Position numbers and translations under genes: made by a program. The notes below the pieces were generated by a model. The model saw nothing but the letters and a program-made list of their open reading frames with translations. It made no database searches and was not told the origin of the DNA. A DNA stretch of 64,000 bases from Flavobacteriia bacterium (GTDB lineage: Bacteria; Bacteroidota; Bacteroidia; Flavobacteriales; Schleiferiaceae): contig JABXHW010000048.1 of the NCBI GenBank assembly GCA_013373425.1, positions 1 through 64,000 on the forward strand, read 5' to 3'. This document shows, piece by piece, positions 49,288 to 60,683 of the stretch. The number at the start of each line of letters is the position of its first letter. Positions within the stretch are counted from its first letter, which is position 1.

Positions 49288-52200
49288 TCAATTCGCTAAA
49301 CTCAAGGTAAGTCGGAAGCCCGCTCGCACTTGATTGGTAGGGAATGCCTGAGAGGTCTTGTACGTAGTGATATTCTGATCGTAATAAAGCATGGCGGTCA
49401 TCCTACGCGAGAGCTTGTAAGTAGCGTTGAATTCAATATTCACCAATCGCTGACCTGCTGTTACCTGAATATCGCCCTGTGCGATACGACGAAGCGTTGT
49501 TGTATTGTCGGTGATTCCCACTTTCGCCGCCAACTCCAAGTTGTTGTTTACAGCCGTTCTACCTACCCCTGTACGGATCAAGTTGAACTTCACATTTTGA
49601 ATCACATAACCGGCTCCAATTTGAATCTTATGCCCCCTTGTGTCCGTGATAATCTGGTTAGCCAAACTCAATGCAATGTTTCGATCTCGGTTGTAATCGA
49701 GTGTGAAGGTGGTATTGTTCTTCATGCGCATATTCACCCCAATAAATGGTGCGTAGCGTTCTTGCATGGTTACCTGACTCACTTGATTCTCCGGCATGAA
49801 GTCTCCTGATGGATCGAGTGGATTCACCGTAGGATCTTCCAAAATCGCCTGCTGACGAAGCAAGTTGGTTTGATAGTTTGATACGGCCAATGTCGAGTTG
49901 TACTTAGAAGACAGAGCGAAGTTGCTAAAGTTCTCTCGAACCCATTCAATTCGCATGAGTCCGGTGTAGTTGATGCTCCAGTTTGGCTTCGGAATGCTAG
50001 GTAGCTCCCCAAGCGACAAGCCCACTTGGTCTGCAGGCGCTCCGCCATATGCCGAAATGAAGGCCGGAATCATCGCTTGTTGAGAATATACCGAGTATCC
50101 AACATATCCACTGTCCGAACGATTCTCCAAGGCGTAATCCGGATCAACTCCGCTGTTCGCGTAATCTTGCGCCAAACGCTCAGAGATAGTAAATCGATTC
50201 TCAAGGAACTGGTCGTAAGCAGCAGACATGTTCTCATCCGTAGACTCGAAACTCGTGTTCAACGCCATCCAAGAAATGGTGTACGTGTTCACTCCCATCG
50301 GATTCAAGAATTGGAAGCCTGTCCCAAATGCATCGCGCAAGAGCTCATCATCTGGGTGGTCACCTACAAATCGGAAGATAGAGCTGTATTGATATCCTGT
50401 CTGACGATTAAAGTTCAAGTCAATTCTCAAATCCTTAATCGGCTCAATCGTGCCTCGGATCTGTAAGTTCGTATTGTTAGTCTCGGTATAGTTATTAGGC
50501 TGACCTCTTCGCTGAGTGAGGAACTTATCATCAGCCAATCCCGCGGCTTGTTCCAATTCCAACTGCGCTAACTGTTCTGCGATTGGAACTTGAACACCAA
50601 AGGCAAATGGAACGCCTGGCGTCCAACCATTCACATCACTCATTCCAAAGAACGAAGGACGTGGCAGGAAGCCCGGCAACAAGGTACCCTGATTCAAGGT
50701 ATAGTTACCTGATACGTTCTTCACGGAAGTTAATAGCCCCACTCCAAAGCGAGCGAGCTTCTTTCCAAAGCCTTCGGAATTCGGATCTTCTTCTTGATTC
50801 TCGTCGTCTCCGTTTTGAGGATTCTGACCTGGAAGCTGTCTTCTAACCGGACCACCTCGGCGACCACCTCTTCCTCCTGGCTCCTGACTCAAGCGAGTAA
50901 TGAACGGAAACTTGTTATAGAGCGTCGACATGCTCAAGTTCACGTTCCCTTGCCAAGCCGCTGAGTTCTGAATGGTATTACCATAATTCAGAGCGGTGTC
51001 TTGCTGCGCTCTGAGGGAAATAGCTTGCCAATCGTAATCACCTGAATAGCGAATACTCGCATTGATGAACTCCAAGTATGGAATCTTATCAATCGGAAGC
51101 TGCCAGGTTAAGTTCAGGGTTTGGTGGAACTGGGTAGGGCGACCAAAAGTTTGTAACTGATTCACCAAGTACTCTTGGGCTTCAGGGTTGTAGACACTTC
51201 CAGGAAGCTCATCAAATCTCACCCTGTGAATTGCATTGTAATCGAGTTTCAAACGCTGAGTAAGGTCCCATGCTAGGTTGTAATTCCTATCCATGGTAAA
51301 GTTCTTATTCCAGTTTTCAGGAAGAGAGAATCGAGGATCAGGATTGTCGATGTTTCGCATCTGCAGCTGCTGATAGTTACGCATCAAATCCCCTCTGAAC
51401 GAAATACGCTGTGGATAATACTGGAAGTTGAAGTCACGTATGAGCGCCAAATACTGACTACTAATTAAATTCTCAAACGGCTTTACTGGTGTAGGGTTGG
51501 TTTGATAAGAGTAGTTCAGTGTACCTCTATGGTCAATTCGTCTATCGAGTTGTGTATTAATATTTCGGCGATACACTTCGGAGAAGCTATAGCTCACTGA
51601 GAAGTTCTCGATATCGTACACCTGTGGTCGTTGTCCACTGCTGCTGTTCCTCTCCTTTCTAACGTTGGTGAAGTTTATATCCCGACGAAGTGTGTAGTCT
51701 TGAGCTGCTTGTCGAAGGCTATCGCGCTGAGAGCTATTCTCGAGATTCTCTAGAGCATTCGGGAACTCAATATCTGGATCGAGCGGGTTGAACATCGGAT
51801 TCTGCCACTCTTCAGCCAAGTTGAAGAAGGCTGGAATTCTAATGCCGTAATCTTTGTTGAAGAATTTCCCGAGTTCAACGTTCGTTTGGAAGTTGTAGCT
51901 CAAGGCTTCAAATTGATTTCTATCCTGTGGCCCCTGATCCAAGCTTCCGTAACCTACAGAACTATAGTTACCCGTCATGGATACATTCGCGAAGTCGGCC
52001 ATCTTAGCCGTCATTCTCGCGTTGGCTGCCCAACCGCCCCTATTGTCGAAGTCGGTCATGCGCAATTCGTTCACCCAAATTTCGGCACACTTCGGCAGAC
52101 CATCATCTGAGCTGTTTAGGGTGCGTTTCGGGTTCCGGATACCAATCATGAAGGTTCGGATATTTCCGAGGTTCGGACTACCGAGAACGCTTACTGTTCC

Positions 52201-55200
52201 CCCTGCTCTATCTACAGAATAGAGTGTAGAACGATTCATGTTTGGATTGCCCTGCATCGCTCTGTCGCGCTCAAGTTTTACTTCTTTAAGCAGGTCCAAA
52301 CTCAAATCAACATTGTTTGCAGTAGGCCAAATTTCAGATGGAGTGGTTGTACCCCAAGGAGTAACTTGGAGCGGCAATTCATATTCGTAGTAGTTCAGGT
52401 TGTAATCAGATCCAATTCGAATAAACATTCGAACGTCTCCATCTTTAAGGTCTTGAGCTTGAGAGCCGGCTTCTGCGTGAACGAACATTTTCAAGTTGCC
52501 GTACATACGCATATCGAGCTGCAAATTGCGGAAAACTGCTCGAGCGTCTCCATCATCAAGGTTACAGGTGTAAAGCGACAAACTTTGCTCGTTCTCCTGT
52601 ACGGTTGAAGTATTTCCGAAGAGAATCTGGCGGTCAATTCCCGGAGGAAGAGTGTACGGAATCGGGTCACGAGAACCGTTCTCTTCAAGGTTAACTGCGT
52701 TCACGTTGAATACAGTTCCGTTGTCGGTATCAACTGGAACCTGTTCGTTCAGGACATTCAGGTCGAAACGATAGCGTCTCCACTCACCGCGAACCAAATC
52801 CAAACTTGCAAAACGAAGTACGGTTGGATCTTGGAATCCGTGCATGAACATACGGATGAAGCGGATTGAACGGAAGTCGCTAATCTGACCGACGGTGCGA
52901 TCCGGTTCGAAGATTGGAATCTTAAACTGCACCCAGCGTACCGGACGAGTTCTTCCGTCTGGAGTCGGGGCCACTGTTTCAAAGATGTCCGTGATGTAGT
53001 TCTGTCCAACGGTCTGAAGATCCTGAGGCCGAACAGACACCTTGTACTGGAAGTAAGTCTCGGTCTTGCTCAGTGTCAGATCGCGGTTCACGTCCTCCTT
53101 ATCTGGGAGGTTCGTTGCGAAAGCAGGGAATCCACCAATCGTTGCAGTAGTTGAGTTTCCCTGTGTACCGTTGAAGCTGGCATAACGCTCGAGGATGTCT
53201 GCATTAGCGTTGTCTAGTCCTTCCCCTCTATAATAAACGAAGTCATCCGCCGCTGGGTCTGCATTGGCTCTAGCAAAAGCCTGTGAAGCCTGACCGAAGG
53301 CCGCCTCTACACGTTGCGGGTACGGTAGAAATCCATTCAAACCCCATGTTCTTTCGTCCTCATTGGTCAATCCATCCAATCCCAAATCCTGATTCGGGCG
53401 AGCCTGTGGATCATTGTCGAATGCATCAACAATAGGCTGATTTCGTGATGTATATCCCCAAACTGAGGAATCGAGTGCTGTTGTAGATCCATCGGGTGGC
53501 AATCCGTTCTCGAAACTTTGGCGACCGTCTTTCAGGATATCTTCTGATACGCTACCCAAGTTAAAGTAGAGATCTCCACCTGGATTCGCAGGGTCCTCCT
53601 CGAATGGAAACATCATCCAAAATTGGATAAACTCAATATTTTGTTCTTCGAAGTTGTTCACCTGAAGCGGACGCATGATACCGCCCCAACGGGTTTCAGG
53701 TGCATTCAATTCACCGTTTGAGTTGATACCTGCTGAGAAGTTGGTAGGCTCAACGTCGAAGTTATACTGACCTCGCTCTTGCGGATAGAATGCCATATCG
53801 AACATGGCGATGGTTCGCACTGTGGTTCCCTGTTGCAAACTTGTGTTAGGGAAAACCTCTTTAATCGGTACCTGACGAACTCTGTGATCTGAAATCAGCT
53901 CTTTACTTGAGGCGATGTTGCTGGGTGTCTGCGCATTGTTGGCATAGAATACCGGGTCGATGATGTACCAAGCTAGTCTTGCTCTGTTGTAGTTGTAGGC
54001 CAAGTTTTGACTCAAATCCGCTTCCGGGAAAAGGTCGGGTTGATTTGCTGGTGTACTGGCAAGCAACCAGCTGTTGGCGCCACGAATATCGATATTGGTC
54101 TGGCTGCTTTCGAAGTCATCGATGTAGGTCGTTGCTCCATCATCGCCAATCTTGATTCCATTTGGAGAACCAGGAATCATATGGGCGAATTCACCTTGGA
54201 AGGTAATACTCGAGGGCTCGCGTGTATCAATGAATGGAATCGCATCCACTGCTCTTGTGAGGAACGGCGCATCCTGACTATACTGAGTGTTCAAGCCCCA
54301 AATGGTATTCGCAATCGGCTCATCCCCCAAATTCACTTTCTGCGTAAGTGGACGTTCGCGCAAGTGGAGAATAGCGCCACCTACGTTGAAGTTATCCGAT
54401 ATGCGATGGTCGAAGGTAGCACCAGCAAAGGTCTTGGTCTGGAAGTTAAAGAGGCTGTTGTTCTCAAAGTTTACATTGATAGGCACGCCGGAATTGAGAA
54501 TCCCTTCATTGATGATGCGTACCTGTCCCAAGTTATAGTCAACCGTGTAATCTTGATTCTCTACCAACTGGGCACCTCCAGCAGAAACGGTTACAGAACC
54601 AGGTGGGATATTGAATGCATTTAGCTGGATAACAGATCCAGAAGCTGATTTATACTGACCACGAATTAAGAATTTATTCAGGGCCGTTTGATCCTGCGCT
54701 CGGAATCGCGTGGAGTCGTACAGCTCTTGGAAGACATATCGATCTCTCGCCGCCTGCGTGCTCAGGTTGTTGGCGAGGTGCTCTCCAAATGGCTCGAGAA
54801 CTGGGAAATAAATTCTACCGTTCTGAGGATTGATAGTTCTTCCATCGACGAAGTCAAATAAACCATCAGGGAAAGGATCATTGTTGTAATTCAATTGATC
54901 CAATCGCATCACATTCAGAAGTAGAGTATCCTGCAAGTTGGAATTCGGAAGGAATGGAATCGGAGTTCCAGTTTCATCGTTTCGGTAGAGAATCTGAAGT
55001 CTGAAGTCTTCCCTGCTCACCTGGAAAGCTCCCAATGAATACACGTTCTTCATCATCAAGTCCCAGATAGGCAACTTCACGTCGAGAATTGTACTCTTCA
55101 ACATTTTCAAAATGAGCGTATTCGGAGCGTTTACACCATCAGTGGAGAATTCACCTACTTGATAAGTCTGACCGAATGCCGTGTACTGGAACGAAACTGC

Positions 55201-56622
55201 AAGAACCTCATCTTGATTCAGTGCTTCGTTCAAAGAAATGTAACCGAGTTGAGGATCGAGTTTAAATTGAGAAGGCTGAAGCTTGCGCGCATTTGTGAGC
55301 TCAACATATTCCGATGACTCGATGAATCCAGCGGCATTTAATTCTGCGTTCACGCTTGAGATATCTCGAACGCCTGGATATTGACTCGCTAGCTCAGTAG
55401 GGTTCAATTGGTTCGCCGCGTTATTCGGGAAGAGCGAGGTTGATGAGCCGGGGAAGATGGCAGGACCAGGAAGGGGTCGGTTTCCATCTCGATAGGCTGC
55501 GTCTTGTTGTTCCCCCAAGTCCATGAATGCTACGATGTTTCTCACATCCTGTGTCACAGAACGGCGGTTCGTCACCCACACTTCTACTTTCGTAATCTGA
55601 ATTGGAGAATTTACGACGGGCATTGAGCTCAACCAACCTTCGTAATTATCTCTGAAGTATTGGCTCAAGAAGTAGTGACGGTTTGCTTCATAATCTATAG
55701 CCTCAATTTCGAACTCCTGTTGAGTAGCTCCACCTTGAACACTAATCGACTGGGATTGTGAGCGTTGTTCCGAGAACACCGTCGTCACCATTGTATTCCC
55801 GAATTGGAATTTCCCTTTTACCCCGAACAAGCTTTGGGCGCCTGTTATCAATGTGGAGTTTACTGGAAGCGAAACGTTACCCATTTCAAGGTTCTTGATG
55901 ATATCATCTTCCTGACCTTGAAATTCGAGTTTCATCTTATTCTCAAAGGCAAAGGTGGCCTCTGTATCGTAATTGGTGCTAAGTTGAAGTCGCTCACCAA
56001 TCTTACCCGTGATATTCATTTGAATCCGCTGATCGAAATCAAAAGCAAAAGTTCTTTGGTTTCGAACTGGGATAATTGGGTTTTCAATCTTTTGATAGCG
56101 ACCACCGAGACTAATTTCAGCCGTTCCTTGAGGACGAATCTCAATGGTGTTACCACCAAAGATGTCGGCGAAGGCTTCACTGCGAATATTGATATCGGGG
56201 ATTAACCCTTGTGACTCTCTATCTTCACCATTACCTAAGGATTGGGAGCGTGAGGTTTGTTGAACGCGAGAAGGGAAATATTGAACATCGATTTCTTCGA
56301 AGGCTCTATCCCTGTATTGTTCCATTGTGAGATACTCGGGAGATCCAAATGGAACATTTCCGATATACTTTTGAATGGTGTAAAGACCAGTTGCTGGGTC
56401 GTAGGTAATCTCTTCTCGAACATTCGACGGATCGTTCAAGTACAACCCCCCGCTGGCACCGTTGGGAATAGGGTATCTAAGAGAATCTGGGTCACCTGTA
56501 TCCAAGGCTTCCATGAAGGTCGCTGCACGGACATTGAGCATTGTTTCATCCGAGGAAAAGGCCCAGATGAACGGCAACACAAAAAGTGTAGAAATGAGGG
56601 GTTTCGCGACTGCTAGCTTCAA
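49288..56622 (-). CDS. sprA: T9SS outer membrane translocon SprA (Sov)
   Basis: A 2444-residue giant outer-membrane protein. A signal-like N-terminus (about 1-23) is followed by repeated barrel and insert segments. Typical SprA stretches include [59 protein letters not shown] and [27 protein letters not shown]. SprA forms the 36-strand channel through which T9SS cargo leaves the cell. A low-complexity RGGRRGG plus acidic segment lies near residues 1910-1940. It starts 2 bases after ruvA and is probably cotranscribed; the order ruvA-sprA-gcvH-vanZ is one I recognise from Flavobacteriia. Confidence 0.96.
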   Translation of the reverse strand: MKLAVAKPLISTLFVLPFIWAFSSDETMLNVRAATFMEALDTGDPDSLRYPIPNGASGGLYLNDPSNVREEITYDPATGLYTIQKYIGNVPFGSPEYLTMEQYRDRAFEEIDVQYFPSRVQQTSRSQSLGNGEDRESQGLIPDINIRSEAFADIFGGNTIEIRPQGTAEISLGGRYQKIENPIIPVRNQRTFAFDFDQRIQMNITGKIGERLQLSTNYDTEATFAFENKMKLEFQGQEDDIIKNLEMGNVSLPVNSTLITGAQSLFGVKGKFQFGNTMVTTVFSEQRSQSQSISVQGGATQQEFEIEAIDYEANRHYFLSQYFRDNYEGWLSSMPVVNSPIQITKVEVWVTNRRSVTQDVRNIVAFMDLGEQQDAAYRDGNRPLPGPAIFPGSSTSLFPNNAANQLNPTELASQYPGVRDISSVNAELNAAGFIESSEYVELTNARKLQPSQFKLDPQLGYISLNEALNQDEVLAVSFQYTAFGQTYQVGEFSTDGVNAPNTLILKMLKSTILDVKLPIWDLMMKNVYSLGAFQVSREDFRLQILYRNDETGTPIPFLPNSNLQDTLLLNVMRLDQLNYNNDPFPDGLFDFVDGRTINPQNGRIYFPVLEPFGEHLANNLSTQAARDRYVFQELYDSTRFRAQDQTALNKFLIRGQYKSASGSVIQLNAFNIPPGSVTVSAGGAQLVENQDYTVDYNLGQVRIINEGILNSGVPINVNFENNSLFNFQTKTFAGATFDHRISDNFNVGGAILHLRERPLTQKVNLGDEPIANTIWGLNTQYSQDAPFLTRAVDAIPFIDTREPSSITFQGEFAHMIPGSPNGIKIGDDGATTYIDDFESSQTNIDIRGANSWLLASTPANQPDLFPEADLSQNLAYNYNRARLAWYIIDPVFYANNAQTPSNIASSKELISDHRVRQVPIKEVFPNTSLQQGTTVRTIAMFDMAFYPQERGQYNFDVEPTNFSAGINSNGELNAPETRWGGIMRPLQVNNFEEQNIEFIQFWMMFPFEEDPANPGGDLYFNLGSVSEDILKDGRQSFENGLPPDGSTTALDSSVWGYTSRNQPIVDAFDNDPQARPNQDLGLDGLTNEDERTWGLNGFLPYPQRVEAAFGQASQAFARANADPAADDFVYYRGEGLDNANADILERYASFNGTQGNSTTATIGGFPAFATNLPDKEDVNRDLTLSKTETYFQYKVSVRPQDLQTVGQNYITDIFETVAPTPDGRTRPVRWVQFKIPIFEPDRTVGQISDFRSIRFIRMFMHGFQDPTVLRFASLDLVRGEWRRYRFDLNVLNEQVPVDTDNGTVFNVNAVNLEENGSRDPIPYTLPPGIDRQILFGNTSTVQENEQSLSLYTCNLDDGDARAVFRNLQLDMRMYGNLKMFVHAEAGSQAQDLKDGDVRMFIRIGSDYNLNYYEYELPLQVTPWGTTTPSEIWPTANNVDLSLDLLKEVKLERDRAMQGNPNMNRSTLYSVDRAGGTVSVLGSPNLGNIRTFMIGIRNPKRTLNSSDDGLPKCAEIWVNELRMTDFDNRGGWAANARMTAKMADFANVSMTGNYSSVGYGSLDQGPQDRNQFEALSYNFQTNVELGKFFNKDYGIRIPAFFNLAEEWQNPMFNPLDPDIEFPNALENLENSSQRDSLRQAAQDYTLRRDINFTNVRKERNSSSGQRPQVYDIENFSVSYSFSEVYRRNINTQLDRRIDHRGTLNYSYQTNPTPVKPFENLISSQYLALIRDFNFQYYPQRISFRGDLMRNYQQLQMRNIDNPDPRFSLPENWNKNFTMDRNYNLAWDLTQRLKLDYNAIHRVRFDELPGSVYNPEAQEYLVNQLQTFGRPTQFHQTLNLTWQLPIDKIPYLEFINASIRYSGDYDWQAISLRAQQDTALNYGNTIQNSAAWQGNVNLSMSTLYNKFPFITRLSQEPGGRGGRRGGPVRRQLPGQNPQNGDDENQEEDPNSEGFGKKLARFGVGLLTSVKNVSGNYTLNQGTLLPGFLPRPSFFGMSDVNGWTPGVPFAFGVQVPIAEQLAQLELEQAAGLADDKFLTQRRGQPNNYTETNNTNLQIRGTIEPIKDLRIDLNFNRQTGYQYSSIFRFVGDHPDDELLRDAFGTGFQFLNPMGVNTYTISWMALNTSFESTDENMSAAYDQFLENRFTISERLAQDYANSGVDPDYALENRSDSGYVGYSVYSQQAMIPAFISAYGGAPADQVGLSLGELPSIPKPNWSINYTGLMRIEWVRENFSNFALSSKYNSTLAVSNYQTNLLRQQAILEDPTVNPLDPSGDFMPENQVSQVTMQERYAPFIGVNMRMKNNTTFTLDYNRDRNIALSLANQIITDTRGHKIQIGAGYVIQNVKFNLIRTGVGRTAVNNNLELAAKVGITDNTTTLRRIAQGDIQVTAGQRLVNIEFNATYKLSRRMTAMLYYDQNITTYKTSQAFPTNQVRAGFRLTLSLAN

Positions 56623-56624
56623 GC

Positions 56625-57200
56625 CTAGAGTTTCTGAAGGGCGTTCTTAATAATGTTTTCTACAGTAGCATCCGGCGTTTGAGCGAGATGAGCTGAAACC
56701 ACTTTCTCTATGGCCTTGCGATTAAACCCAAGAATTTCGAGAGCGGCTATAGCTTCTTCTCTAGACGAAGATGGAGCGGTAACAGCACCTGACTCTGAGC
56801 CCAATCCAACTTTATCTTTCAAATCAACCACAATACGTTGAGCCGTCTTGGCTCCGATGCCTTTAACGCCTTTTAACAGCGCAATATTTTCTGATCGAAT
56901 CGCATTTTCTACTTCGTCGGGCAAAAGTGAGCTCAAAATCATTCTCGCTGTGTTTGCACCAACGCCTGAAACTCCGATGAGTAGTCGGAAAATCTCACGT
57001 TCTACTGGTTGAGCAAAACCGTATAAGGTCATGGCATCTTCACGAACAGCGAGGTGAGTGTAGACCATCACATTTTCGTCATCTCCGATTTGGGAGTATG
57101 TGGTCAAGGAGATATTGACGTAGTATCCGACACCGGCGCACTCCACAACTAAGTGAGTGGGGTTTTTCTCTACGAGTTTTCCTCTGAGATGGTGGTACAT
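56625..57200 (-). CDS. ruvA: Holliday junction branch migration protein RuvA
   Basis: A 191-residue RuvA. The N-terminal OB fold is MYHHLRGKLVEKNPTHLVVECAGVGYYV, tandem HhH motifs are LIGVSGVGANTARMILS and LLKGVKGIGAKTAQRIVVDLKDK, and a C-terminal domain III EEAIAALEILGFNRKAIEKVV binds RuvB. It is immediately upstream of sprA. A -7 element is 60 bases upstream. Confidence 0.96.
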   Translation of the reverse strand: MYHHLRGKLVEKNPTHLVVECAGVGYYVNISLTTYSQIGDDENVMVYTHLAVREDAMTLYGFAQPVEREIFRLLIGVSGVGANTARMILSSLLPDEVENAIRSENIALLKGVKGIGAKTAQRIVVDLKDKVGLGSESGAVTAPSSSREEAIAALEILGFNRKAIEKVVSAHLAQTPDATVENIIKNALQKL

Positions 57201-57259
57201 GCAGGACTGAATTTAACTTTCTAAGGCTCCGAATGTTATTCGACGCGGCTGGAAAACGC

Positions 57260-57267
57260 CAAAAATA
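57260..57267 (-). promoter_or_regulatory. Promoter -7 element of ruvA-sprA
   Basis: TATTTTTG on the minus strand, about 60 bases before ruvA; the -33 site is not clear. Confidence 0.4.
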
Positions 57268-57307
57268 GAAAAATCGTACCTCCGAGTTGAAAAAGATTTC
57301 GAAACAA

Positions 57308-57336
57308 TAAAAAAGGGACCCAGAAACTGGATCCCT
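57308..57336 (-). terminator. Terminator of the sorting-domain gene at 57360
   Basis: On the minus strand AGGGATCCAG, loop TTT, CTGGGTCCCT (10-bp stem with one T-G pair), then six T. It lies 24 bases beyond the stop. Confidence 0.87.
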
Positions 57337-57359
57337 ATATAATAATGTGTGACATTGTT

Positions 57360-58064
57360 CTATCTAGCAATCACAACACGTTGTGCATCCTGCACACTTC
57401 CGTTCTGCATTGTTTGAAGCATATACACTCCAGATGGAACTTGACGAACATCGATAGCAACACGGTCGGCACCATTGATTTCTGTTCTGCTCACGGTTAC
57501 ACCTGCAAGGTTGGTAAGGCGAACGGTTCCATTTGAGAACTGCTCTGTGCTCACGTAAACCACATCACTTGCTGGATTCGGATACACTACCACCTTTCTA
57601 CCTTCGAATTCGATAGTAGATGCCGTTGGTGAAACGCTTACATAGAAAGTGATGTCCAATGAATCACTTGGATCTGCAGCGTTGTAAAATCTATAGATGA
57701 GAGAATCTTGAGCTGTAGCATTGTTGCCACGAATATAGATTCCAATGTAGAAGTCGGTATTACGCACTCCATTCTGAAGCATCACCCCACCGAAAGTAGA
57801 GCTGTCTGTACCCACACCATAGCAAAGGTCCCAGCAAAAATAGTTGCTATCTGCTACCCCATTAGAGCCATTGTAGATGCGTGCAACGTCGTAGGTTGCA
57901 TCGTTACCTGTATTCGTAATTCCGACGTGCGCCTTTACTTCGTGTAAGTATGTTGAATTGGCTTCGGTGTATGCATCGATGCTATTCAACTGCAAATTTT
58001 GCGCGACCGCAGTTCCGCTAAATGCCAGAGCCACAGTGAGAAAGCTTGCGTAAATCTTCTTCAT
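57360..58064 (-). CDS. Secreted protein with T9SS type A sorting domain
   Basis: A 234-residue protein with a signal peptide ending near GTAVAQ (residue 22). A beta-rich domain with one CWDLC pair follows, then the C-terminal T9SS sorting domain (about 158-234): VVYPNPASDVVYVSTEQF, VRLTNLAGVTV, VPSGVYMLQTMQNG, ending in KxxR-like VVIAR. It is likely exported through SprA/PorV/PorU and left on the surface or in the medium. No catalytic motif was recognised. Confidence 0.88.
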   Translation of the reverse strand: MKKIYASFLTVALAFSGTAVAQNLQLNSIDAYTEANSTYLHEVKAHVGITNTGNDATYDVARIYNGSNGVADSNYFCWDLCYGVGTDSSTFGGVMLQNGVRNTDFYIGIYIRGNNATAQDSLIYRFYNAADPSDSLDITFYVSVSPTASTIEFEGRKVVVYPNPASDVVYVSTEQFSNGTVRLTNLAGVTVSRTEINGADRVAIDVRQVPSGVYMLQTMQNGSVQDAQRVVIAR

Positions 58065-58106
58065 ATCTTTTGTGTCAAGTGTAAAAAACTGTCAAAACAG
58101 TAGCTA

Positions 58107-58114
58107 CAAATTTA
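58107..58114 (-). promoter_or_regulatory. Promoter -7 element of the sorting-domain gene
   Basis: TAAATTTG on the minus strand fits TAnnTTTG, 43-50 bases before the ATG at 58064. It lies in the divergent region between two secreted-protein genes. Confidence 0.45.
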
Positions 58115-58161
58115 AACAAATCTTAATTTGTGGCCCTTATAACCCTTAATTGTTTGTTTCC

Positions 58162-60114
58162 ATGAAGAAGCTTTACACCTTGTCATTGGCACTTTTGGCC
58201 ATGACAGCGTTTGGGCAAGCATCTCGCCTCGTTTTGTTCGAGGAGTTCACAGGAGAAAACTGTGGACCATGTGCAAGTACTAACCCAGGCCTCGATGCCT
58301 TGGTTCAAAGTAACCCAACAAAAATCTTGATGCTTAAGCACCAAGTGCCGATCCCATCAGCAGGACCAATCTACCTTGGTTGGACTACTGACGCAGACGT
58401 ACGTCGTCAATACTACGGAGTGAACAGTGCTCCTAACGGACGCGTAGACGGTGATGTAGTTGACCCTAACCAGTCAAGCCCTACTCACCCTGCATACTTG
58501 ACTCAGTCGATCATCGACAACAAGTCAGCGATCTCATCTTCGTTCAGCATGACAACTTCGCACACATTGTCATCTGACCTAGATTCAATTTTCATTACTG
58601 TTACAGTACAGAATGTGGATGGTTTTACTGTTAACTCTATGAGCGCAGGTTCACTTCGTCTACACGTAAACGTGATTGAAGAAGAAATGAACTTCGCATC
58701 GCCTCCGGGAACTAACGGTGAGACTCAGTTCTACCACGTTAGCCGTAAGATGTATCCTAGCGCTGCTGGTACTCAAATGGCGGATAGCTGGACTACCAAC
58801 CAGTCTCAGACTTTCACTTTCGCTGAGGAATTGCCAATGCACATCTACAACTACAACGAAGTAGGTGTTGTTGCATACATCCAAGAGAACGGAGACAAGA
58901 GCATCCACCAGTCGTCTTTCAGTGCAGCTGTTCCAGCTCCATCTAACATTCCTGACATGACTATCACTTCTGGCATCTCTGCTGGTAGCGATTTGTGTGC
59001 AGGTACTTTCGTTCCTGAGTTCACTATTGAGAACCTTTCTTCTGCTACTTGTACTAGCGCAGATGTTGAGTACCGCGTTAACGGTGGTGCTTGGGTTACT
59101 CAAGCATGGACTGGTAGCCTTGGTCAGAACGCAACTGCAACAGTTACTTTCTCACAAGCTACAATGAACCAAGCTTCTAACACTATCGAAGCTCGTGTTG
59201 TAAATCCAAATGGTAGCCGCGACGTGAACTCGTTGAACAACGAAATTACTCCGGTAGTATTGAACGTGATTTCACCAATCGTTGCTAGCTCACCTTTCGT
59301 AGCTAACTTCGAGAATGCTTCTTTGGGTCAGGTTCCAAACAACTTGATCTTGAACGATAACTCTGGTCGTGTATTTACAGTTGATAAGGGTATCGCGAGT
59401 GGTCTTACTTGGGAACTTGGTGCTTACGAAGAGTCTTTGAAGAGTTTCCGTTGGGACTTCTACACGATCCAAGCAGGTGAAGTATCTGAGTTGATCATGC
59501 AGAAAGTTGACATCAGCGGTGATAATAACACCAAGATTTACTTCCAGCACGCATACCAGCAGTACCAAACTTCAAACGATCAGTTGGAAGTAATGGTTTC
59601 TGATGACTGTGGTCAAACTTGGACAACTGTATGGAGCCGCTCAGGTGCCGCTTTGGTAACTACTGCTACTCCATCTAGCACAAACCGTCTATACCCACGT
59701 AGAGCTGACTGGTCTTACGACTTCGCTTACCTTCCAACTTCAATGCAAAGCTCTGACGAGTTGATCGTGAAGTTTGTTGGTACTTCTGACTACGGTAACG
59801 CAATGTACGTTGACAACATCGGCGTATCTGCAAACGCAGTAGGTCAGGAAGAAAACAGCTTGACTGATGCAGTATTGTTCCCTAACCCAGCTGACCAATC
59901 TGCTGAGCTTCGTTTCGAAGCACTTGAGTCTGGCATGGTTAACGTAACTGTACTCGACATGAATGGCCGTGCAGTGAACACTGTTTCACAAGACGTGTCT
60001 TCAGGTGTTCAGAGCATCAACTTGGATGTTGCTGAATTGCCAGCTGGTCTTTACATGGTTAAAGTTCAGCAAAACGATGCCGTATCAACTTTGCGCTTGA
60101 GTGTAACACACTAA
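58162..60114 (+). CDS. Omp28-like thioredoxin-fold secreted protein with T9SS sorting domain
   Basis: A 650-residue protein. A signal peptide ends at FGQ (residue 19). An Omp28-type domain starts at once with VLFEEFTGENCGPCAST, CxxC at Cys34/Cys37. Ig-like and jelly-roll domains follow (SLGQVPNNLILNDNSG; YDFAYLPTSMQSSDELIVKFVG), and the last 80 residues are a T9SS type A domain (LFPNPADQSAELRFEAL; LPAGLYMVKVQQN). Codon use is strongly biased toward AAC, GGT, TCT and GCT, suggesting high expression. ATG at 58162 chosen over a TTG 12 bases earlier. It leads the Omp28/TlpA/DUF6029 group. Confidence 0.9.
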   Translation: MKKLYTLSLALLAMTAFGQASRLVLFEEFTGENCGPCASTNPGLDALVQSNPTKILMLKHQVPIPSAGPIYLGWTTDADVRRQYYGVNSAPNGRVDGDVVDPNQSSPTHPAYLTQSIIDNKSAISSSFSMTTSHTLSSDLDSIFITVTVQNVDGFTVNSMSAGSLRLHVNVIEEEMNFASPPGTNGETQFYHVSRKMYPSAAGTQMADSWTTNQSQTFTFAEELPMHIYNYNEVGVVAYIQENGDKSIHQSSFSAAVPAPSNIPDMTITSGISAGSDLCAGTFVPEFTIENLSSATCTSADVEYRVNGGAWVTQAWTGSLGQNATATVTFSQATMNQASNTIEARVVNPNGSRDVNSLNNEITPVVLNVISPIVASSPFVANFENASLGQVPNNLILNDNSGRVFTVDKGIASGLTWELGAYEESLKSFRWDFYTIQAGEVSELIMQKVDISGDNNTKIYFQHAYQQYQTSNDQLEVMVSDDCGQTWTTVWSRSGAALVTTATPSSTNRLYPRRADWSYDFAYLPTSMQSSDELIVKFVGTSDYGNAMYVDNIGVSANAVGQEENSLTDAVLFPNPADQSAELRFEALESGMVNVTVLDMNGRAVNTVSQDVSSGVQSINLDVAELPAGLYMVKVQQNDAVSTLRLSVTH

Positions 60115-60148
60115 TAAGTCTGTTCGGCACGAACATTGAAATGATTCA

Positions 60149-60179
60149 GAACACCGGCAGCACCACGTTGCCGGTGTTC
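60149..60179 (+). terminator. Strong hairpin between the Omp28-like and TlpA genes
   Basis: GAACACCGGCA (60149-60159), a 9-base loop, TGCCGGTGTTC (60169-60179): a perfect 11-bp stem. There is no real T run after it, only CTCATTTAATA, so it may be a processing or mRNA 3'-protection element as much as a terminator. Confidence 0.55.
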
Positions 60180-60197
60180 CTCATTTAATACAATACC

Positions 60198-60683
60198 ATG
60201 AAACGAATCTTATTCATCCTTAGCTTCTCGCTTTTCGCAATGGCCGCTCAGGCACAAATCTTCCCAGAAGTTCAGATTAAAACTATGGGTGGTGAAGCAT
60301 TAGACGCAGCGACTATCTCACACGACGGTCCTGTAGTAGTTAGCTTTTGGGCTACATGGTGCTCGCCTTGTAAAAAGGAATTAGATGCCTTGAACGAGTA
60401 TTACTACGACTTGCAAGATGAAACTAATGTGAAGGTGATTGCCATCTCTATTGACGATCCTAGAACAGTTCAGCAAGTAGTGAATACCGTAAACTCCCAA
60501 GCTTGGGAATATGATGTTTATCTCGATACCAACAGCGACCTACGTCGTGCGATGGGGGTAAACAATGTACCACATACAATGGTGTACAACTCCGCAGGAG
60601 AATTGGTGTACACAAGCAACAAATACGCCCCAGGTGATGAATACCATCTAATGGAGGTGATTAGAGAAGCAGCAGGAGAGTGA
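60198..60683 (+). CDS. TlpA-like thiol-disulfide oxidoreductase, exported
   Basis: A 161-residue protein with a signal peptide ending near AQAQ (residue 20). The thioredoxin fold has VVVSFWATWCSPCKKELDAL with Cys55/Cys58, a central strand VKVIAISIDD and the cis-Pro loop NNVPHTMVY. It is likely a periplasmic reductant or a TlpA/ResA-type enzyme. Its stop overlaps the next GTG start, so it is translationally linked to the DUF6029-like barrel. Confidence 0.93.
   Translation: MKRILFILSFSLFAMAAQAQIFPEVQIKTMGGEALDAATISHDGPVVVSFWATWCSPCKKELDALNEYYYDLQDETNVKVIAISIDDPRTVQQVVNTVNSQAWEYDVYLDTNSDLRRAMGVNNVPHTMVYNSAGELVYTSNKYAPGDEYHLMEVIREAAGE

Noticed and set aside
54007-54624. Plus-strand open frame opposite sprA
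   Set aside because: Antisense shadow inside a well-supported 2444-residue gene.
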